From Stomorhina lunata (taxonomy: Eukaryota; Arthropoda; Insecta; Diptera; Rhiniidae): a stretch of DNA of 64,000 bases. Positions 34,371 through 48,900 of this stretch are shown here, piece after piece. Location: assembly GCA_933228675.1 (NCBI GenBank), contig OW121743.1, positions 19,917,651-19,981,650 on the forward strand, given 5' to 3'. Made by a program: the position numbers and the translations under genes. The notes under the pieces were generated by a model. That model searched no databases and was not told the origin of the DNA. It saw only the letters and a list, made by a program, of their open reading frames with translations. Each line of letters starts with the position of its first letter. The stretch's first letter is position 1.

Positions 34371-36640
34371 TTCGAGCGTACTGTTTTACTAATGATAAGC
34401 TCCAATCGTGGGTACTGTATAACTATCCATTAGCTTTATTCGTCGGTACTATGTGACTATCGTTTAGCTTAAATCATAGGTACTATATGACTATTGATCA
34501 GCTTCAACCGTGGGTACTATATTACTATAGGTTATCTCCAATATTGGATACTATATAACTATCGATTAGCTCCAATCGTGGGTACTATATAACTATTGAT
34601 CAGCTTCAATCGTGGGTACTATATAACTATCGATTAGCTTCAATCGTGGTTACTATATACCCATTGATAAGCTTCAACCGTGACTACTATAATACTATTG
34701 ATTAGCTTCAACCGTGACTACTATATTACTATATATTATCTTCAATCGTAGGTACTATATAACTATTGATTAGCTTCAATCGTGGGTACTATATAATTAT
34801 TGATTAGCTTCAATCGTGGGTACTATATTACTATCGTTAAGCTTCAATCGTGGGAACTATATAAGTATCGATTAACTTCAATCGTGGGTACTATATAACT
34901 ATCGATTAGCTTCAATCCTGGGTACTATATAACTATTTTACTATTATCTTCAATCGTGGGTACTATATAACTATCGATTAGCTTCAACCGTGACTACTAT
35001 ATTACTATTGATTAGCTTCAACCGTGACTACTATATTACTATAGATTATCTTCAATCGTAGGTACTATATAACTATTGATTAGCTTTAATCGTGGGTACT
35101 ATATTACTATCGTTAAGCTTCAATCGTGGGTACTATATAAGTATCGATTAGCTTCAATCGTTGGTACTATATAACTATCGATTAGCTTCAATCCTGGGTA
35201 CTATATAACTATTGATTAGCTTCAATCGTGGGCACTATATAACTATCGATTAGCTTCAATCGTGGGTACTATATAACTATCGATTAGCTTCAATCCTGGG
35301 TACTATATAACTATTGATTAGCTTCAATCGTGGGTACTATATAACTATCGATTAGCTTCAATCGTGGGTACTATATAATTATTCATTAGCTTCAATCGTG
35401 GGTACTATATTACTATAGATTATCGTCAATCGTAGGTACTGTATTACTATCGATGAGCTTTAATCGTGGGTACTGTATTACTATCGATTAGCTTTAATCG
35501 TGGGTACTATATAACTATTGATTAGCTTCAATCGCGGGTACTATATTACTATAGATTATCTTTAATCGTGGGTACTGTATTACTATCGATAAGCTTCAAT
35601 TGTGGGTAGTATATATTATTATCGATTAGCTTCAATCGTATGTACTACATAACTATTGATTTGCTTCAACCATGAGTACTATATTACTATAGATTATCTC
35701 TAATCGTGGAAACTGTATTACTATCGATTAGCTTCAACCATGAGTACTATATTACTATAGATTATCTCTAATCGTAATTACTATATTACTATCGATTAGC
35801 TTTAATCGTGGGTACTGTGTTACTTTAGATTACCTTCAATCGTTGGTAGTATATAACTATCGATTAGCTTCAATCGTAATTACTATATTACTATCGATTA
35901 GCTTCAATCGTGGGTACTATATATATAACTATCGATTAGCTTCAATCGTGGGTACTATATAACTATCGATTAGCTTCAATGGTGGTACTATATAACTATC
36001 GATTAGCTTCAATCGTGGGTGTTACATTACTATCGATTGGCTTTAATCCTGGGTACTGTATTACTGTCGATTAGCTTCAATCGTGGGTAGTATATAACTA
36101 TTGATTAGCTTCAATCGTAGGTACAATATAAATATTGATTAGCTTCAACTGTGGGTACTATATTACTATAGATTATCTCGAATCATGGGTACTCTATTAC
36201 TATCGATTATCTTCAATCGTTTGTAGTATATAACTATCGATTAGCTTCAATCGTGGGTATTATATAACTATTGATTAGCTACAATCGTGGGTACTATATA
36301 GCTATCGGTTAGCATCAATCGTGGTTACTATATTTCTATCCATTAGCTTCAATCTTGGATACTACATAACTATCGATTAGCTTTAATCATGAGTACTATA
36401 TAACTATTGATATGCTTCAATCGTAGGTACTATAGTAATATCGATTAGCTTCAATCGTGGGTATTTTATTACTATCGATTAGCTTCAATCATGCGTACTA
36501 TATAACTATTGATTAGCATCAGTCGTGGGTACTATATTACTATCCATTAGCTTCAATTGTGGGTACTATATTACTATCAATTAGCTTCAATCTCGGCTAC
36601 TACATTTCTATCCATTAGCTTCAATCGTGGTTCATAAGTA
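34371..36640. repeat. Minisatellite family C, 34-bp unit (array 1)
   Basis: Sixty-plus units; 35255-35288 is a clean example, made of TTCAATCGTGGGTACTATAT plus AACTATCGATTAGC. Divergence between neighbours is moderate, with common variants TTACTAT and TTTAATCG. Non-coding. Confidence 0.96.
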
Positions 36641-38140
36641 GTAGAACAGTAATAGAACGGTTTTAGAACATAAGTAGAACAAAAATTTAAAATAGTGACA
36701 TCCAAAAAGTATGCACTTCTTAATTTACTCAAAAGTCTCTAATTTTGACCACACATAAAATGAAACCTAAAAATTTAATGTCTTAAAAACATTGCCTTTC
36801 TTAAGGCTCTATATTCTATATAAAATATATTGCCTACTTTCAGTTGGTTTAAATTTATTTTTAAATCCTTTGTTTTTAACAATTTATTGCTAAACTTTTT
36901 CTAAATACAACTTGACATTTTAGCAAATGTCTTCAGTATTATTTTTACTTCAAATTACTGCATTTTCATTTTTAATTTTCTTTAGGATTTCCTTGTCTTA
37001 CATTTATAAATTTCTACTTTTAAATCCTTTTATTTTCTAAAGTTCTCGTATAAAATATTGCCTATTTAGATTTGTGTATAAATATAACAAATATTCTAGC
37101 AAAAATTAACAAAAGAATTTATACACTTTCTTTATAGTCTATATAGCAAAGACTTTTGTAGCTTTTACGACCACCTTGACCTTCTGCTGCTAATAGTTTA
37201 GTAGCAATAACTACTACATACTCCTAAAACTAGACTAGAATATTTTTAGTTTTATTCTTTAGGTTTTGTAGTTGTTTTTTCCCCTTCATGTTATTGTAGC
37301 TGCCTTTGCCACTTCAACAGTTTTTTTTTGTTTCTATATTCAAATACTTAAGGTTTGAGCTTAAAACAACTTGGAACTGCAAAAAAAAAACAAAATTACT
37401 AGACTGTTGACATGAAAAAAAGGAAAGAAAGAATTTTTTTCTAGTTTTTTTTTTTTTTTTTGTATAAAACTACAACTAGTGTAACCACTACTACTACAAC
37501 TAGTTAACAATATACATACACTTAAGTCATAGAGGAAAAGCTTAAAAGAAACAACACTCATACACACGAACACTTGAAATAACAGCAGGAAAGCTTATAC
37601 TCTCATACACATACTCATACATTCCTACTCTTACACTCTTTTTGTTGTTGTAATAGTTTGAGTTTCTAAAAGGATTTTCTATAGCCACCAAAGTGGTTGT
37701 TTCCTTTTAAAAGGGTATTTAAATATATTTAGTTAGTAGTTTATATTTTTTTTGTGTCCTTTCTCTTCAACAATTTGTAGGGAAAGAAGACCAAAACCTC
37801 TTGTCTAAAAAAATTGTTGTTGAAAATTGTGGCATATTTTTAGGGTCATCATTAAAATAAGAAAAAACTGTTTTGTCGACACATGTATGTATTTATTTAT
37901 TTTACTTTAGGGAAACAATTCCCCAAATACGCAAGCAGGCCTATTTTTGGTTTTAAGTAAGAGCAACAAATTACATAATTAAATAGATGACATTATGTTT
38001 TTTTTTGTTTTGAAACCAAATCCCTTATGGTTAGGCAATATTTTAGAAAATGCTTAATAAAATGTGTTATATGTTAAGGAGTTGTTTGGTACTTCTAATT
38101 AAGGAATAAATACTTTTAGGGGCTTTAGATTTATATTAAA
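36641..38140. other. AT-rich unique DNA
   Basis: Contains a T18-20 tract near 37447, (ACT)n-like sequence near 37485 and CATACACA-rich stretches near 37590. A 70-codon frame at 37361-37573 (-) crosses these simple repeats and is rejected. GCCTACTTTCAG at 36832 is one of the recurring short motifs. Confidence 0.55.
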
Positions 38141-38605
38141 TTTGATGACTTCAAATTGCCTTTAATCGTTGGCGTCATTCAGTTTTTTAATGGTTGTCAT
38201 TATATAGTCTCCAACTGGGTTTATTCGTAGTTATTATATACTTCACAATTGGAAACAGCCCTCAATTGCCTTTAATACCGCCCTCAGCTGCCTTTAATTA
38301 CTGGCATTATTTTCTTTTGAATTTTGTTCAATTGTTGCTGTTAGAAAGTAATTGACTTCAGTCTTAAGTTTAAAATGGATCCCAATTAACCACAATAATT
38401 AATAATATCTAATCGTTCGTTTTAATAGCCAATCCTCAACCAATTGCATTAGAAAAGGCCTGATCCTCCCACCTTAATGTCCCAACTCACTTTTTTACCT
38501 TCTTCGAGGTTGAGGGTTGCTTGCCGCTCGATCTGGCAGAGTAAAGACAAAAAGAAGACCACCCTTCTTGACCAAAGAAGAATGTCCTAACTCACAGACT
38601 TGGTC
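38141..38605. repeat. Decayed family C/D-like units plus a short GC-richer insert
   Basis: Bases 38150-38440 contain loose TTGCCTTTAATCG, CTCAATTGCC and TTATATA words resembling families C and D. Bases 38455-38600 are GC-richer, with AATGTCCCAACTCAC near 38479 and AATGTCCTAACTCAC near 38581 as a spaced direct repeat. Confidence 0.6.
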
Positions 38606-41600
38606 TTGATATTGACTAGCTTTAATCGTAGTTACTATATCACTATCGGTTAGGTTCAATCGTGGGTATTGTATTTCTATAAATTGCCTTCAATCGTGGG
38701 TACTATAATACTATTAATAAGCCTCAATCGTGAGTACTATATTACTATTGATTCTCTTTAATCGTGGGTACTGTATAACAATCGATTAGCTTTAATCGTG
38801 GGTACTATATTACTATTGATTGGATTTAATCGTATGTACTATATAGCAATCGATTAGATTCAATCGTGGATGCTATTTAACTATCGATTAGCTTCAATCG
38901 TGGGTACTATATAATTATCGATTAGCTTCAATCGTCGGTATTATATAACTATAGATTAGCTGTAATCGTGGGTACTATATTACTATCGATTAGCTTTAAT
39001 CGTGGGCATTCTATTACTATCGATTAGCTTAAATCGTGGGTGCTCTATAAGAATCGATTAACTTCAATCGTAGATATTATAGTACGTTCGATTAGCTTCA
39101 ACCTTGGATACTATATAAGTATCGATTAGCTCTAATCGTGGGCATTATATAACCATCGATTAGCTTTAATCATAGATATTATAGTACGTTCGATTAGCTT
39201 CAACCGTGGATACTATATAAGTATCGATTAGCTTCACTCGTGGGCATTGTTTAATTATCGATTAGCTTTAATCGTGGGAACTTTGTAACTATCGATTAGC
39301 TTTAATCGTGGGAACTATATAACTGTCGATTAGATTCACTATATTACAATCAACTAGCTTTGTTTGTGGGTACTATACTATTATCGATTAGCTTCAATCG
39401 TGGGTATTACATAATTATTGATTTGCTTCAATCGTAGGAACTATATAACTATCGATCAGCTCCAATCGTGGGTACTGTATTACTATCGATTAGCTTTAAT
39501 CGTAGGTATTATATAAGTATCGATTAGCTTCAATCGTAGGAACTATATAACTTTATATTAGCTTTAATCGTGGGTACTATATAATTATCGATTAGTTTCA
39601 ATCGTCGGTACTATATAACTATCGATTAGCTTTACTCGTAGATATTATAGGACGTTCGATTAGCTTCAACCGTGGATACTATATAATTATCGATTAGCTT
39701 CAATCGTGGTCATTATATAACGGTCGATTAGCTTCAATCGTGGGAGCTATGTAACTATCGATTAGCTTTAATCGTGGAAACTATATTACTATCAATTAAC
39801 TTCAATCGTGGGTACTGTATTACTATCAATTAGCTTCAATAGTGAGTATTACATAATTATTGATTTGCTTCAATCGTAGTAGCTATATAACTATCGATCA
39901 GCTCCAATCGTGGGTACTGTATTACTATCGATTATTTTTAATCGTAGGTATTATGTAGCAATCGATTAGCTTCAATCGTGGGCACTATATTACAATCAAC
40001 TAGCTTTGATTGTGGGTACTATATTACTATCGATTAGTTTCAATCGTGGGTACTATATTACTATCGTTTTGCTTTAATCGTAGATATTATAGTACATTCG
40101 ATTAGCTTCAACCGTGGATACTTTGTAAGTATCGATTAGTTTCAATCGTGGGCATTATATAACTATCGATTAGCTTTTATCGTCGGAACTATGTAACTAT
40201 CGATTAGCTTTAATCGTGGGAACTATATTACTATCAATGAACTTCAATCGTGGGTACTGTATTACTATATAACTGTCGATTAGATTCACTATATTACAAT
40301 CAACTAGCTTTGTTTGTGGGTACTATACTATTATCGATTAGCTTCAATCGTGGGTATTACATAATTATTGATTTGCTTCAATCGTAGGAACTATATAACT
40401 ATCGATCAGCTCCAATCGTGGGTACTGTATTACTATCGATTAGCTTTAATCGTAGGTATTATATAAGTATCGATTAGCTTCAATCGTAGGAACTATATAA
40501 CTTTATATTAGCTTTAATCGTGGGTACTATATAATTATCGATTAGTTTCAATCGTCGGTACTATATAACTATCGATTAGCTTTACTCGTAGATATTATAG
40601 GACGTTCGATTAGCTTCAACCGTGGATACTATATAATTATCGATTAGCTTCAATCGTGGTCATTATATAACGGTCGATTAGCTTCAATCGTGGGAGCTAT
40701 GTAACTATCGATTAGCTTTAATCGTGGAAACTATATTACTATCAATTAACTTCAATCGTGGGTACTGTATTACTATCAATTAGCTTCAATAGTGAGTATT
40801 ACATAATTATTGATTTGCTTCAATCGTAGTAGCTATATAACTATCGATCAGCTCCAATCGTGGGTACTGTATTACTATCAATTAGCTTCAATAGTGAGTA
40901 TTACATAATTATTGATTTGCTTCAATCGTAGTAGCTATATAACTATCGATCAGCTCCAATCGTGGGTACTGTATTACTATCGATTATTTTTAATCGTAGG
41001 TATTATGTAGCAATCGATTAGCTTCAATCGTGGGCACTATATTACAATCAACTAGCTTTGATTGTGGGTACTATATTACTATCGATTAGTTTCAATCGTG
41101 GGTACTATATTACTATCGTTTTGCTTTAATCGTAGATATTATAGTACATTCGATTAGCTTCAACCGTGGATACTTTGTAAGTATCGATTAGTTTCAATCG
41201 TGGGCATTATATAACTATCGATTAGCTTTTATCGTCGGAACTATGTAACTATCGATTAGCTTTAATCGTGGGAACTATATTACTATCAATGAACTTCAAT
41301 CGTGGGTACTGTATTACTTCCAATAAGCTTCAATCGTGGGTATTACATAATTATTGATTTGCTTCAATCGTAGGAACTATATAACTATCTATCAGCTCCA
41401 ATCGTGGGTACTGCATTACTATCGATTAGCTTTAATCGTAGGTATTATATAACTATCGATTAGCTTCAATCGTAGGAACTATATAACTTTCGATTAGCTC
41501 AAATCGTGGGTACTACATAACTATCGATTAGTTTCAATCGCGGGTACTAAACTACTATCGATTAGCTTTAATTGTGGGTGCTATATTACTATTTATTATC

Positions 41601-42180
41601 TTCAATCGTGAGTACTATATTACTATCGATTACCTTCAATCGTGGGTATTGTATAACTATAAATTTGCTTCGATCGTGGATAATATATTACTATTGATTA
41701 GCTTTAATCGTGGGTACTATATAATAATCGATTAGCTTCAATCGTGGGTACTATATTACTATCGATTAGCTTCAGTCGTGAGTACTTTATAACTATCGAT
41801 TAGATTCAATCGTGGGTACTATATTACTATCGATTAACTTCAATCGTGGGTACTGTATTACTATCAATAAGCTTCAATCGTGGGTATTACCTAATTATTG
41901 ATTTGCTTCAATCGTAGGAACTATATAACTATCGATCAGCTCCAACCGTGGGTACTGTATTACTATCGATTAGCTTTAATCGTAGGTATTATATAACTAT
42001 CGATTAGCTTCAATCGTAGGAACTATATAACTTTCGATTAGCTCAAATCATGGGTACTATATAACTATCGATTGGTTTCAATCGTCAGTACTATATAACT
42101 ATCGATTAGCTTCAATCGCGGGTACTATATTACTATCGATTAGCTTTAATTGTGTTTGCTATATTACTTTTTGTTATTAT
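38606..42180. repeat. Minisatellite family C, 34-bp unit (array 2)
   Basis: About 105 units in the same orientation as array 1, ending abruptly near 42150. The interior contains a ~950-bp higher-order tandem duplication (see separate entry). Confidence 0.96.
39315..41318. repeat. ~950-bp higher-order tandem duplication inside family C
   Basis: The segment from about 39315 to 40266 recurs from about 40265 to 41318. The offset is exactly 950 bp on the left and becomes 1052 bp from about 40870, because the second copy holds one extra 102-bp (three-unit) duplication. The lines compared appear identical over hundreds of bases although individual 34-bp units within a copy differ from each other, so whole blocks were duplicated very recently. 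Confidence 0.93.
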
Positions 42181-42965
42181 TTACATATATTACTATCAAT
42201 AATAATTATTACATTTTCGACAACATACTTCAAGACACAAACAATTTAAAATAACATGTAAATTTCTGTCACATATAAACAACAAAAAAAGTTTTTAATA
42301 GATAATGATGACAAGAGACAAAAGGACATAATTTGCTGAGACTATAGTATAATATATATTTTTGTAACATTTTTCTATTTTATTTCCCACACCCTCAAGT
42401 GTCTTTTAAGTACTAAAAGTTGTAATAATGATCTTGTGTTTGTCTTGTAGTTCTATTTGTTTTTTGAACATTTTTTTTCTGTGCTCTAAAATGTAAGTTT
42501 AAGTTCATTTTATCTTAAACATTTTCTATATTTAATAATAATGTCAGTATCATGTGTTTTTTCCCTTTAGCTGGCTTATGAACCATTTAAATTTAGTTTT
42601 TAGTTTTGCTTCTAACATCAACCACAAACTATGATTAATGTTTTCACTATTTTTTTCTCTTCAGTATTTTCTTTAGATAAATTTCATCTCTGTGCTGTGA
42701 TAAATAGAAGAGAAAGAACGTGTTTAAGTGTATCTTTAAGTATAACTAAACTATTATTTTTTTTGTTAGTATTACAATGCATTAGCATTGTTGGTTGGAT
42801 TTTTGTAATTTATCTTTAGCTTTAGCAGTGTAATGTCCTAAACAAGCTATCATTTTAAAGAAGACAGTGAAAAAATAAGTTTAAAGCCAAAAAGTAGGCA
42901 ATGAATTTTGAAAAGATTTAAAAATATGTATGTTTTTTGTAAGGAAATTGGTGTACATCTTTTAC
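42181..42965. other. AT-rich unique DNA
   Basis: No gene supported. The 62-codon frame at 42631-42819 has a hydrophobic end but no recognisable family. The complement of GCCTACTTTTTGGC lies near 42885-42899. Confidence 0.5.
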
Positions 42966-45560
42966 TTTTATCCTTGGTGCAATATTGGATTCAGTTGACT
43001 TCAATTGGAGGTACTAATTGGCCCTCAATTGGCTTCAATTATGTACGTTCATAATTTATCAATTAGTCTTAGTCGTTAGATTCAATTGGCTTCTATTGTG
43101 GGTACTAATTGGCGCTAAATTGGCCTGATTTGTAGGAACCAATTGGCATTCAATTGGCTTAACTTAGGGATAGTAATTGACACTTAATTGTTTTCATTTG
43201 GGTGTACTAAATAGTACTCAAAAGACTTTGATTTTGGATGATAATTGGCACTTAATAGACTTTAATTGTGGGTACTAATTAGCAATCTATTGGCTTAAGT
43301 TTTGATTACTCATAAGCATCCAATCGGCTTCAATTGTGAGTACTAATTGGCACTCCATTGGCTTTAATCGTTGGTCCTAATAGTTATATATATTTAGAAA
43401 ATATAAAATATTTTATTGGGTTCAATTGTAATTACTATTAACCATTTGATTGAATTCAATCGTATGCACTATAAACTATTTGATTGGACTCAATCTTAGA
43501 TATTATCAACTATTTGATTGGACTCAACCTTAGATACTATCAACTATTTGATTGACTTTAATCTTATTTTACTTTCACTAGTAAAACCTATGATCTTAGT
43601 CCTTAATCGGACTTAATCGGATTTAATAGATGGGTCTTAAATAGGCCTCAATTGTGTTTAATATTGGGTCTAATAAAGCCTCAATTGCCTTCAATCGTGG
43701 GTCTTATGAAGACCTCAATTGTCTTTAATCATAGGTCTAATGAAGACCTCAATTGTCTTCAATCGTAGGTCAAATATAGACCTCAACTGCCGTCAATCGT
43801 GCTGGTAATAAAGACCTCAATTGTCTTCAATCGTGGTCTAATAAAGACCTCAATTGTCTTCAATCGTGGGTCTTATTTAGACCTTAATTGTCTTCAATCG
43901 TGGGTCTAATAAAGACTCAATTGTCTTAAATTGTGGGTTTTATGTAGACCTCCATTTTCTTTAATCGTGGGTCTAATAAAGACCTCAATTGTCTTCAATC
44001 GTATGTTCTATATAGACCTCAATTGTCTTTAATCGTAAGTCTAATATAGACCTCAATTGTCTTTAATAGTAGGTCTAATATAGACCTTAATTGTCTTCAA
44101 TCGTGGGTCCTACATAGATCTAATTGTCTTCAATAGACCTCAATTGTCTTTAATAGTAGGTCTAATATAGACCTTAATTGTCTTCAATCGTGGGTTTTAT
44201 ATAGACCTCAATTGCTTTAGTCGTAGGTCTAATAAAGAGCTCAATTGTCTTTAATCGTGGGTTTAATATAGACCTCAATTGTCTCCAATCGTGGGTCTAA
44301 TACAGACCTCAATTGTCTTCAGTTGTGGGTCTTATATAGACTTCAATTGTCTTTAATCGTTTTCCTAATAAAGGCCTCGATTGTCTTCAATCGTGGGTCT
44401 TATATAGACTTCGATTGTCTTCAATCGTGGGTCTTATATAGTTCTCGATTGACTTCAATCGTGGGTCTTATACAGACCTCGATTGTCTTCAATCGTGGTC
44501 TTATATAGACCTCGATTGTCTTCAATCGTGGTCTTATATAGACCTCGATTGTCTTCAATCGTGGGTCCTCGATTGTCTTCAATCGTGGTCTTATATAGAC
44601 CTCGATTGTCTTCAATCGTGGGTCTTATATAGACCTCGATTGACTTCAATCGTGGGTCTTATACAGACCTCGATTGTCTTCAATCGTGGTCTTATATAGA
44701 CCTCGATTGTCTTCAATCGTGGGTCTTATATAGACCTCGATTGTCTTCAATCGTGGGTCTTATATAGACCTCGATTGTCTTCAATCGTGGGTCTTATATA
44801 GACCTCGATTGTTTTCAGTCGTAACCCTTATATAGACCTCGATTGTCTTCAATCGTGGGCCTTATATAGACCTCAATTGTCTTCAATCGTGGGTCTTATA
44901 TAGACCTAGATTTTCTTCAATCGTGGGTCTTATATAGACATCGATTTTCTTCAATCGTGGGTCTGATATAGACCTCGATTGTCTTCAATCGTGGGTCTTA
45001 TATAGACTTCGATTGTCTTCAATCGTGGGTCTTATATAGACCTCGATTGTCTTCAATCGTGGGTCTTATATAGACCTCGATTGTCTTCAATCGTGGGTCT
45101 TATATAGACCTCGATTGTCTTCAATCGTGGGTCTTATATAGACCTCGATTGTCTTCAATCGTGGGTCTTATATAGACCTCGATTGTCTTCAATCGTGGGT
45201 CTTATATAGACCTCGATTGTCTTCAATCGTGGGTCTGATATAGACCTCGATTGACTTCAATCGTGGGTGTAATATAGTCCGAAACTGCCTTTAATCCTAG
45301 ATCTCAATTCTCTTCAATCCAATCGTATGTGCAATATAGTAATCAATTGTCTTTAATCATGGGTCTTATGAAGACCTCAATTGTCTTTAATCGTGGATGA
45401 CATATAGACTTCAATTGTCTTTAATCGAGGGTCTAGTGAAGACCTCAATTGCCTTAAATTCTGAGCATAACATAGACCTCAATTCTCCTCAATCGTGGGT
45501 GTAATATAGTCTTCAATTGTCTTTAATCATGGCTCTTATATACACTCATTTGTCTTTAGT
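42966..45560. repeat. Minisatellite family D, 34-bp unit (array 1)
   Basis: It is degenerate at the left (42966-43560, with TTGGCTTCAATTGTGGGTAC words) and becomes regular by 43690. 45086-45119 is a clean unit containing TTCAATCGTGGGTC and TTATATAGACCTCGATTGTC. The run 44990-45240 is almost perfectly homogeneous. Frames read through it (for example 44421-44649) are translated repeat only. Confidence 0.96.
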
Positions 45561-48500
45561 CATTTGTATTACGAACATTTTACTCTTTTCAACCAAATCC
45601 CAATTTAACTTTAATCAAAGATTTTATTTACAATCTAACCTTCTGTCGCCATTTGTTTTAAAACTGCTTCCCCTTTGCTGCTGTGTTCTAACAATTTATT
45701 TTCCTGGATATAAATTCCATACCATCTTCCCGAATGATCTGAAGTAAGTTTTCCAATTTCGTATTTTTTTCTCTTTTACTGTTTTGCTTTAATTTGCTAC
45801 AGAAGCTACGATGACGACCTCAACTAACTACAAACAATTGTAACACAATTCCAAAGCATGTGAGGGAAAAACTAAATTCTAGTTTTTGTTTTAGGAAACC
45901 CAAGAGACCTAAAAGTCGGCAACACAAAAACAAAATTACAACACAAAATAATAGAGAAGAATAAGAGAGCAAAAAAAAAATGCTAAAACCAGAAAAATCC
46001 AATGAACATATGTTACATACCTCTAAATCCACTTTCCTTATGAACATGTGTTTTCCCATAAGGGGGCTAGAGGATTTATGAGTTTAACAAGACCTTCCTC
46101 TGTTCTGTATTCGAGTCAGAGCAAAAGTTGGATTTTTTTTCATATGTATTTAGTTAATTTGCTAGTGGTAAGAGATTTGGAAAATTTGGTCTTCTATAGA
46201 AGTTTTTATTTGGTCATTCTCTTGCTAAATGAAAGGAAATGTTTGATTTTAAAAATTAAAGCATATTTGAAGGCTTTTGAACTTAACGATAATGTCAAAT
46301 TTTGGTAATGGGGATTAGAAGTTGAAAAGTTGAAAAGATTTTGAGTAGTTTATGAAAGTAGAAATTAAAAAGCATAGTTTAAGGCAGAATTAAAATTTTT
46401 ATTTAAAAGTAGAAGTCTATTTTTAGGATTTTTGAAAAAAAAATTATGAACTTTTAACAAATTTGTTATAGGTTTTGGTAGTTAATGAATAATTTAAAAG
46501 CCATGGTTCAAGGCATTATTGAAATTCTTAAAAATTCTTTAATTTTTTTTCAAACACAATTTAAGTGATTAAAATGTTAATAAAGTATAGCCTATTTTTA
46601 GGAGCTTCTATAAATTTTGTTGTTAAATGTTTAGAAGTTAGTTTAAACATTTAATTTATTTCAATTGTTCACTCATTCATTGCTTTAAGGCTTTGTAATT
46701 ATAGCCACTCAAATTATTTCCTCCTCCTTGATGTTAGGCTTTGGAAATTACAAAGCTTTTTCAATTTCCTTAACATTTGTAAACTATAATCTGTTATCAT
46801 GACCAATCATGCGTTCTCTGAAAATGTAAGTGTGCGTGCGTATATATGTGTGTTTGTGTGTACGTCTATTTATGGCCTGTAAGCAAGTGTTTGATTGCAA
46901 AAACATAATTAAAATTTATAGCCTATCTAACAGGCTTAAACAAGCAACATTCAATCAAATCATTTGCATACATATGGGGGAGGCCAAAAACATGATTAGA
47001 AACAGGTAACAGGTTAATGGAATAGTAGATAAATTTGGAAAAGGGCTTAGAATTATTTAAGCAATTAAAGGAAGTATTAAATAAAATTTGTGGATTTGAA
47101 ATTTTTGAAATTGTTTTAAAAATCAAACTGAAAAAAATCTTTAAGGTTTCTTTCCTTTTTTGCTTTAATATATGTATCTTTTTTAAGAAATCTTTTAAAA
47201 AAATACATTTTCATAACCTACATTTAGGCTCATTTAAATTAAAAATATCTTAGCCTACTTTTAGGAGCTCACGTTTATTCTATTGTTCTCTCAGAACTTT
47301 GAATGTGGAAATAAATTTAAACATTTAAATGAATTTTGTAAAAATATCTTTTAAGAAAACTTTTTTCTCCTAATAAACTTAAAGTTTCCAAGAAATTTAC
47401 TTCTTTAATTCCTAATTTATATCTTTTTTAACATCTCTTTAATTTATTAAAGAACTATGAATTTTCCCTTAGTCTACATTAAGGCTTATCTAAATTAAAA
47501 TTATGTTGCCTACTTTAAGGAGATCATGTTTTTCAAAAAAAAAAAAAAAAAGATTTAAAGAAAATTGTGTGACAAATTCATTATAAAATTAAAAAAAAAA
47601 TATAGTAAAAATCAAAATTTTTTAAATATTATTTTAGCAAACATTTTTTCCTTAAAAAGCTCGAAAATATCTTTAAGTATTTCTATATTATATCCTCAAT
47701 TCATAAAAGAAAAATAATGATATATCAAGTTTATAAGTCAGTTTTTCATACAAATTTCTTACTATAAAGCCTTGATAATTTTATTATTCGTTTTTAAGTC
47801 AATTTGTAAAAAAAAAATTAGAAATCAAAATTTTTTTTTAAATATTTTGATAACAGAAGAATTTTGTTAAATAAAGTCAAAAGTATCTTATAAATTTTTC
47901 TCTTTTATTCCTTTTTTCAACAAATCTTTAATAAATTTAAGAATTACGAACATTTTTCTTAGCCTACATTAAGGCTTATCTAAATTATAAAATCGCTGCC
48001 TACTTTTAGGAGCCCACGTTCTTTTTTCTCATTGTTCTCTCAAAACTTTTTGGTTTTGTAAATAAATTTTCAACTCCACTTACTTTTCTTTTTAAATATT
48101 TATTAAAAACTCCTGCTCTCAGACTGTATTAAAGTTGATCAAAAGCCAAAGAAAGAAAAAAAAACGCACAGAGTGATAAAAAATAAGGTCATACTCTCTT
48201 ACCATACAAACACTTATTTAACCATATTTTCCTTCTTTTACAAAACTTTTGACGCATTTTTCATATTATTTTTTTTTTCTCCTTTTTCATAAACAAGAAA
48301 AAAGTGTTATAGCCATAAAAAACCCCATCAAGATAAAAAAGCCACTTTTTATTTAAATACAATTTTTGTTCTAAAGCTTCTATAAAAATTTACGTGAACA
48401 AAATATATCAAAAAAAAAAATATGAGAAAATTTAAGACAAAAAAGTTCTTATAAACTAAAAGTATACTACAGTTTTTTTTAATGAAAATAATATTCAAAA

Positions 48501-48900
48501 CCTGCCTACAACTTAAATAACCGCTTTGTACGCAGCATACTTTAAGGCTTATTTAAATTTTAAATAATAAAGCATACTTTGGGGATGCACTAGAGTGTAT
48601 GTGTTCTCACTCGCTAGCTCATTCATTCATACATTCAGTTTTCAAAGTGTAAAGGCTAATTACGTAAATGTAAACGTTGTGATTATGCCAACATTTTTAT
48701 GTTAAGAGATATAAAAAAAAGCTTTAAAGGATGTATAAGAGATTAAGGATAATGGATTATGACATTTTTTTTTTGGTATTTAGTTTAAGAAAATAATGGT
48801 TGCTTAGTTTTTCCTCTACGAAGCGGAAATCTAAAAGAGATCCTGACTGTCTGAGGCTGGGAATGTAAATTAATAGTCTATGATTTTATATAAAAGGAAT
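45561..48900. other. AT-rich unique DNA with a recurring ~50-bp motif
   Basis: GCCTAYTTTTAGGAGC-like sequence occurs at 46590, 47253, 47508, 47998 and 48572. In four of these it is preceded by AAGGCTTATCTAAATT-like sequence 15-25 bp upstream. A GT-rich microsatellite is near 46827-46865. GATCTGAAGTAAGTT near 45735 and AAAATGTAAGTG near 46816 look like splice donors, but no exon can be supported. The short frames are not convincing. Confidence 0.55.

Noticed and set aside
44421..44649. Overlapping 64-codon frames with TIEDNRGLYK-like periodicity
   Set aside because: Direct translation of the 34-bp family D repeat in several frames.
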